This document shows, one piece after another, positions 4,796 through 7,833 of a stretch of 7,833 nt of DNA. Position numbers and translations under genes: made by a program. The notes under the pieces were generated by a model. It made no database searches and was not told where the DNA came from. It saw only the letters and a program-made list of their open reading frames with translations. The DNA comes from an uncultured Geobacteraceae bacterium (lineage in GTDB: Bacteria; Desulfobacterota; Desulfuromonadia; Geobacterales; Pseudopelobacteraceae). Where the stretch lies: positions 1 through 7,833 of the forward strand of contig CAIRND010000390.1 of assembly GCA_903879825.1 (NCBI GenBank), in the 5' to 3' direction. Position 1 is the first letter of the stretch. Each line of letters starts with the position of its first letter.

Positions 4796-6388
4796 CTATA
4801 TGCTCATTTTTTTAACTTTGCCCTTATGTAAAAACAGGTCAAAGGTTACCTTGGTTCCGATAAGTGAGGTAAACAGATTGATGATAACCCCCAAACTGAG
4901 GGAAACTGCAAAACCTTTTACCGGACCGGTACCGAATTGAAACAGAACGGCAGCCGTAATCAGGGTAGTGATGTGGGAGTCCATGATAGTCAGGAAAGCC
5001 TTGTCATAGCCGGCATCAAGAGCCGATTTAGGGGATTTGCCCAACTTGAGCTCTTCACGGATACGCTCAAAAATAATTACGTTCGAGTCAACAGACATAC
5101 CAACCAGCAATACGATAGCAGCGATACCGGGCAGGGTCAGAGTTGCTCCCAACGCAGCCAATGCTCCCATCAGGTACACAATGTTCAAAATCATACCAAG
5201 GTTGGCTATCATCCCGGACAGTTTATAATAAATAGCCATGAAACAAACAACAAGAAGCACTCCGATCAGACCGGCGTACAACCCTTTATTAATCGAATCC
5301 TGACCCAAAGAGGGTCCTACGGTCACGTTCTGAATAATCTTGACCGGAGCAGGCAATGCTCCCGCACGAAGCACAATCGCGAGGTCAGCAGCAGTTTTTT
5401 CAGTAAAATTACCTGAAATCTGTGCGCTGCCACCTGAAATCCGTTCCCGAATGACCGGAGCTGAGTGAATATTGTTATCAAGTACGATGGCAAAGCGTTT
5501 GCCAACGTTTGCTGCGGTAACCTGATCAAACAACTTGGCGCCAAGCGAATTGAATTCAATACCAACATAAGGTTGGTTGAATTGTGAATCAATCCGGACC
5601 TGAGCATCCGTCAACAAATCACCGGTGATCATCGACTTTTTCTGAACGACAATCGGAATTTCCGTGACGGCTCCGGTTGCAGCATCAACCATTTTTTCTT
5701 TCAACAGTTCAGCATCTTCAGGAATAGTCCCGGATGTCGGCGAGATATCCTCACGCACCATTTTAAAATCCAGTCGGGCGGTGCGCCCGATAAGATCAAT
5801 CGCACGCTGCGGATCTTTAATACCTGGCAGCTGGACAACAATATGATTGATGCCTTCACGCTGGATAGTAGGCTCGGAAACACCGAACTGGTCTATCCTG
5901 TTGCGGATTGTTTCCAGTGCCTGCTGAACGGCCTTATCCTTGCGATCCTGAGCATCTTTTTCACTGACCCGCAACGTCAGGGCAACAAAGCCCCCTTCAT
6001 CAAAAGTCGGGCTCTGTTCATAGGTCGGATATTTATCCTTGATCAGTTTTTGTACGACGTCAGCCGTTCCCTTTTCATAAAGAACGACGGATACCTTATC
6101 AAAACCATCCCGGGAAATTCGTTTGAAATGAAGACTTTTGCTGTTCAGCGTATCTTCAAGATCGGTGGCAACAAGATCCAGAGATCCCTCAATCGCCTTC
6201 TGGGTATCAACTTCCATCACCAGGTGTGTGCCGCCTTGAAGATCAAGGCCCAGGTGGATCTTGTCTTTAGGTAAAAGGTTTCCCCACCAGGTAGGCAATT
6301 TGCTTGCCAACGTTGGAGTCAGGTACAGAAACGAAAGTACGACGAAAACGGCTATAAGGCTAATACGCCAGCCAGTTTCTTTTGGCAT
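4796..6388 (-). CDS. secD: Protein translocase subunit SecD
   Basis: The 530-residue protein is a SecD of the shorter type (E. coli has 615). With SecF and YajC it assists late steps of protein export through SecYEG. One membrane segment (about 9-26) is followed by GLDLQGGTHLVMEV (47-60), then a large periplasmic domain (about 60-350) that includes the tandem P1 head and base, with IRNRIDQFGVSEPTIQ (161-176). Conserved GPSLGQD (358-364) leads into five C-terminal membrane segments. VGMSVDSNVIIFERIREE (429-446) carries Asp434, the counterpart of the essential Asp519 of E. coli SecD. The ATG start has GGAGGAG about 8 bases upstream. It lies 29 bases after yajC and 15 before secF, in the standard yajC-secD-secF order. 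Confidence 0.98.
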   Translation of the reverse strand: MPKETGWRISLIAVFVVLSFLYLTPTLASKLPTWWGNLLPKDKIHLGLDLQGGTHLVMEVDTQKAIEGSLDLVATDLEDTLNSKSLHFKRISRDGFDKVSVVLYEKGTADVVQKLIKDKYPTYEQSPTFDEGGFVALTLRVSEKDAQDRKDKAVQQALETIRNRIDQFGVSEPTIQREGINHIVVQLPGIKDPQRAIDLIGRTARLDFKMVREDISPTSGTIPEDAELLKEKMVDAATGAVTEIPIVVQKKSMITGDLLTDAQVRIDSQFNQPYVGIEFNSLGAKLFDQVTAANVGKRFAIVLDNNIHSAPVIRERISGGSAQISGNFTEKTAADLAIVLRAGALPAPVKIIQNVTVGPSLGQDSINKGLYAGLIGVLLVVCFMAIYYKLSGMIANLGMILNIVYLMGALAALGATLTLPGIAAIVLLVGMSVDSNVIIFERIREELKLGKSPKSALDAGYDKAFLTIMDSHITTLITAAVLFQFGTGPVKGFAVSLSLGVIINLFTSLIGTKVTFDLFLHKGKVKKMSI

Positions 6389-6417
6389 AAGGCTTTCTCC
6401 TCCTTCCAGATTATAAA

Positions 6418-6741
6418 CTAGTCCTTCTTGATTGCTGCGATGTAGCTCTTGGTAATTTTAATATTAACGTTGTTGGCAATTTCAAGCGTTACAAGATCAT
6501 TTTCTACTGCAGAAACTTTGCCATGAACGCCACCGGCAGTGATAACATTATCACCTTTTTTCATCGACTCAAGAAGTGTTTTATGCTCTTTAGCCTTTTT
6601 CTGCTGTGGACGAATAAGCAGAAAATAAAATATCGCGAACATAAATACCAGCGGAATTATCTGCTGAAATGCCGCCATACCACCTCCGGCGCCCGCTGCC
6701 CCACCTGGTGCACCTCCCATCGCAAAAGCCAATCCAAACAT
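6418..6741 (-). CDS. yajC: Preprotein translocase subunit YajC
   Basis: A small inner-membrane protein of 107 residues, close to the usual 110, that associates with SecDF and is dispensable in E. coli. A Gly/Ala-rich N-terminus (8-24) precedes one membrane segment (about 26-43) ending in the family signature FLLIRPQQKKAKEH (40-53), then a basic cytoplasmic domain with the conserved GDNVITAGGVHGKV (63-76). The ATG has a strong GGGGAGG 8 bases upstream. It lies 62 bases after tgt, a gap in which I saw no terminator, so it is likely co-transcribed with tgt. The Gly/Ala stretch is longer than in E. coli but common in Geobacter-type YajC. Confidence 0.97.
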   Translation of the reverse strand: MFGLAFAMGGAPGGAAGAGGGMAAFQQIIPLVFMFAIFYFLLIRPQQKKAKEHKTLLESMKKGDNVITAGGVHGKVSAVENDLVTLEIANNVNIKITKSYIAAIKKD

Positions 6742-6803
6742 GGTAAAATCCTCCCCTTTAAGTTTAACCTACATCCAGCAAACCTTACTACAAACTAAGT
6801 GCA

Positions 6804-7833
6804 CTAACTGGTTAATTTATTATCGACTATTGTTGTTTTAAATTGCCTGCGAAATTCGTCGAAACGGTTATTCTGGATCGCTTCCCTCACTCTCCGCATA
6901 AGATCAAGATAAAAGTGCAGATTATGATACGTGTTCAACTGAGAAGACAAAATTTCACCAGACCGGTACAGGTGCCGTAAGTAGGCGCGTGAATAATTCT
7001 GGCACACTTTACAGCTGCAGGCCGGATCAAGCGGTCCCGCATCATCTTCATAAATTTTTGCTTTGATGTTGACCCGCCCCTGACTGGTGAAAAGCATGCC
7101 ATTGCGGGCATTTCTGGTCGGCATGACACAATCGAACATATCATAGCCGTGCCAGACCGCTTCCACGAGATCGTCCGGTGAACCAATTCCCATTATATAG
7201 CGCGGAGCATCCTGCGGCAACAGGGTGGAACAGCTCTCCATCACCCCGTACATCTGCTCTTTCTCTTCGCCGACAGATAATCCGCCGAGAGCATAGCCAT
7301 CAAAACCTATGGAGCAGATATCATTGACGCTGCGAGCCCGCAGATCGTAATGCATCCCTCCCTGAATAATTCCGAACAGCTGCTGACCTTGCCGGGTGTG
7401 AGCTTCTTTGCAACGTGCCGCCCAGCGTGCCGTTAATTCGAGGGAACGACTGACATACTGGTAATCTGCGGTAGCCGGCGGGCATTCGTCAAAACACATA
7501 ATGACATCGGCGCCCAGTGATTCCTGGATGTTGGTCGCCAATTCCGGAGTTAACATGTGATAGGAGCCATCCAGATGTGACTGAAACTTGACCCCTTCTT
7601 CACTGATTTTACGTAATTCTCCGAGACTGAATACCTGGAAGCCGCCACTGTCGGTCAGAATCGGCTTGTCCCAGTTCATAAAACGATGCAGTCCGCCCAT
7701 CTGTTCGACCAGTCGATGCCCCGGCCTCAGGTAGAGATGGTAGGTGTTGGCTAAAATTATCTGCGCCTTGACAGTATGGAGGTCTTCCGGCGTCATTGCT
7801 TTAACAGTAGCGTTTGTTCCTACCGGCATAAAA
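6804..7833 (-). CDS. tgt: Queuine/preQ1 tRNA-ribosyltransferase Tgt, 5' end beyond window
   Basis: Tgt exchanges guanine 34 in the anticodon of tRNA Asp, Asn, His and Tyr for preQ1, the committed step of queuosine incorporation. About 342 residues are visible. The frame is open to the right edge, and the family sequence FMPVGT, which normally lies some 25-30 residues from the N-terminus, sits at the edge; the ATG at 7829 is therefore internal and the true start lies outside. Counting from that Met, the visible residues are: general acid/base Asp60 in DSGGFQVFSL; Asp114 in FDECPP for base recognition; LGGLSVGE (181-188); the nucleophile Asp233 in FDCVMPTRNARNG; and the zinc ligands Cys271, Cys273 and Cys276 (CSCKVC) with His302 in HNLHFY. 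All are intact. It heads the tgt-yajC-secDF cluster, a common bacterial arrangement. Confidence 0.97.
   Translation of the reverse strand, partial: FMPVGTNATVKAMTPEDLHTVKAQIILANTYHLYLRPGHRLVEQMGGLHRFMNWDKPILTDSGGFQVFSLGELRKISEEGVKFQSHLDGSYHMLTPELATNIQESLGADVIMCFDECPPATADYQYVSRSLELTARWAARCKEAHTRQGQQLFGIIQGGMHYDLRARSVNDICSIGFDGYALGGLSVGEEKEQMYGVMESCSTLLPQDAPRYIMGIGSPDDLVEAVWHGYDMFDCVMPTRNARNGMLFTSQGRVNIKAKIYEDDAGPLDPACSCKVCQNYSRAYLRHLYRSGEILSSQLNTYHNLHFYLDLMRRVREAIQNNRFDEFRRQFKTTIVDNKLTS

Noticed and set aside
6742..6803. Separate sigma-70 promoter for yajC-secDF
   Set aside because: TTGTAG and TAGGTT, 16 bases apart, match the consensus poorly; read-through from tgt is the simpler reading.
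6804..7829. ATG at 7827-7829 as the true start of tgt
   Set aside because: The preceding codon is Phe, and FMPVGT is a conserved internal segment of Tgt. About 25-30 N-terminal residues lie outside the window.

Overview
This looks like the chromosome of a Desulfuromonadales/Geobacter-type deltaproteobacterium (Desulfobacterota). That is inferred from the gene order tgt-yajC-secD-secF-TPR-recJ and from a riboswitch whose sequence closely resembles the GEMM-Ib elements I know from Geobacter. No close species match could be tested. Base composition is moderate, and all recognisable genes lie on the minus strand, so the window reads from right to left.

Right part (7833 to 3263): tgt (tRNA-guanine transglycosylase, N-terminus cut by the window edge) is followed by yajC, secD and secF, the accessory complex of the Sec translocon, and by a small membrane-anchored TPR protein. 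Gaps are short (about 60, 29, 15 and 33 bases). The run ends at a strong intrinsic terminator at 3225-3256, so tgt-yajC-secDF-TPR is probably one transcription unit.

Middle (3205 to 597): recJ (single-strand 5'-3' exonuclease of the DHH family) and a cation diffusion facilitator transporter overlap by one base (TAATG) and are probably translationally coupled. recJ starts only about 20 bases after the terminator, so it depends on read-through or on a promoter I cannot place.

Left part (596 to 1): this is the most interesting stretch. Reading leftward there are two dyads, a good sigma-54 -24/-12 promoter (445-460), a GEMM-I cyclic dinucleotide riboswitch aptamer (335-419) that resembles the GEMM-Ib (3',3'-cGAMP) subtype, a 12-bp terminator hairpin with a U-run that overlaps the aptamer (305-354), a strong ribosome binding site, and a GTG-started gene for an exported protein of unknown function that runs off the left edge. 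The likely logic is enhancer-dependent sigma-54 initiation followed by second-messenger control of termination, switching on an envelope protein. No mobile element, CRISPR array, tRNA or rRNA was seen.
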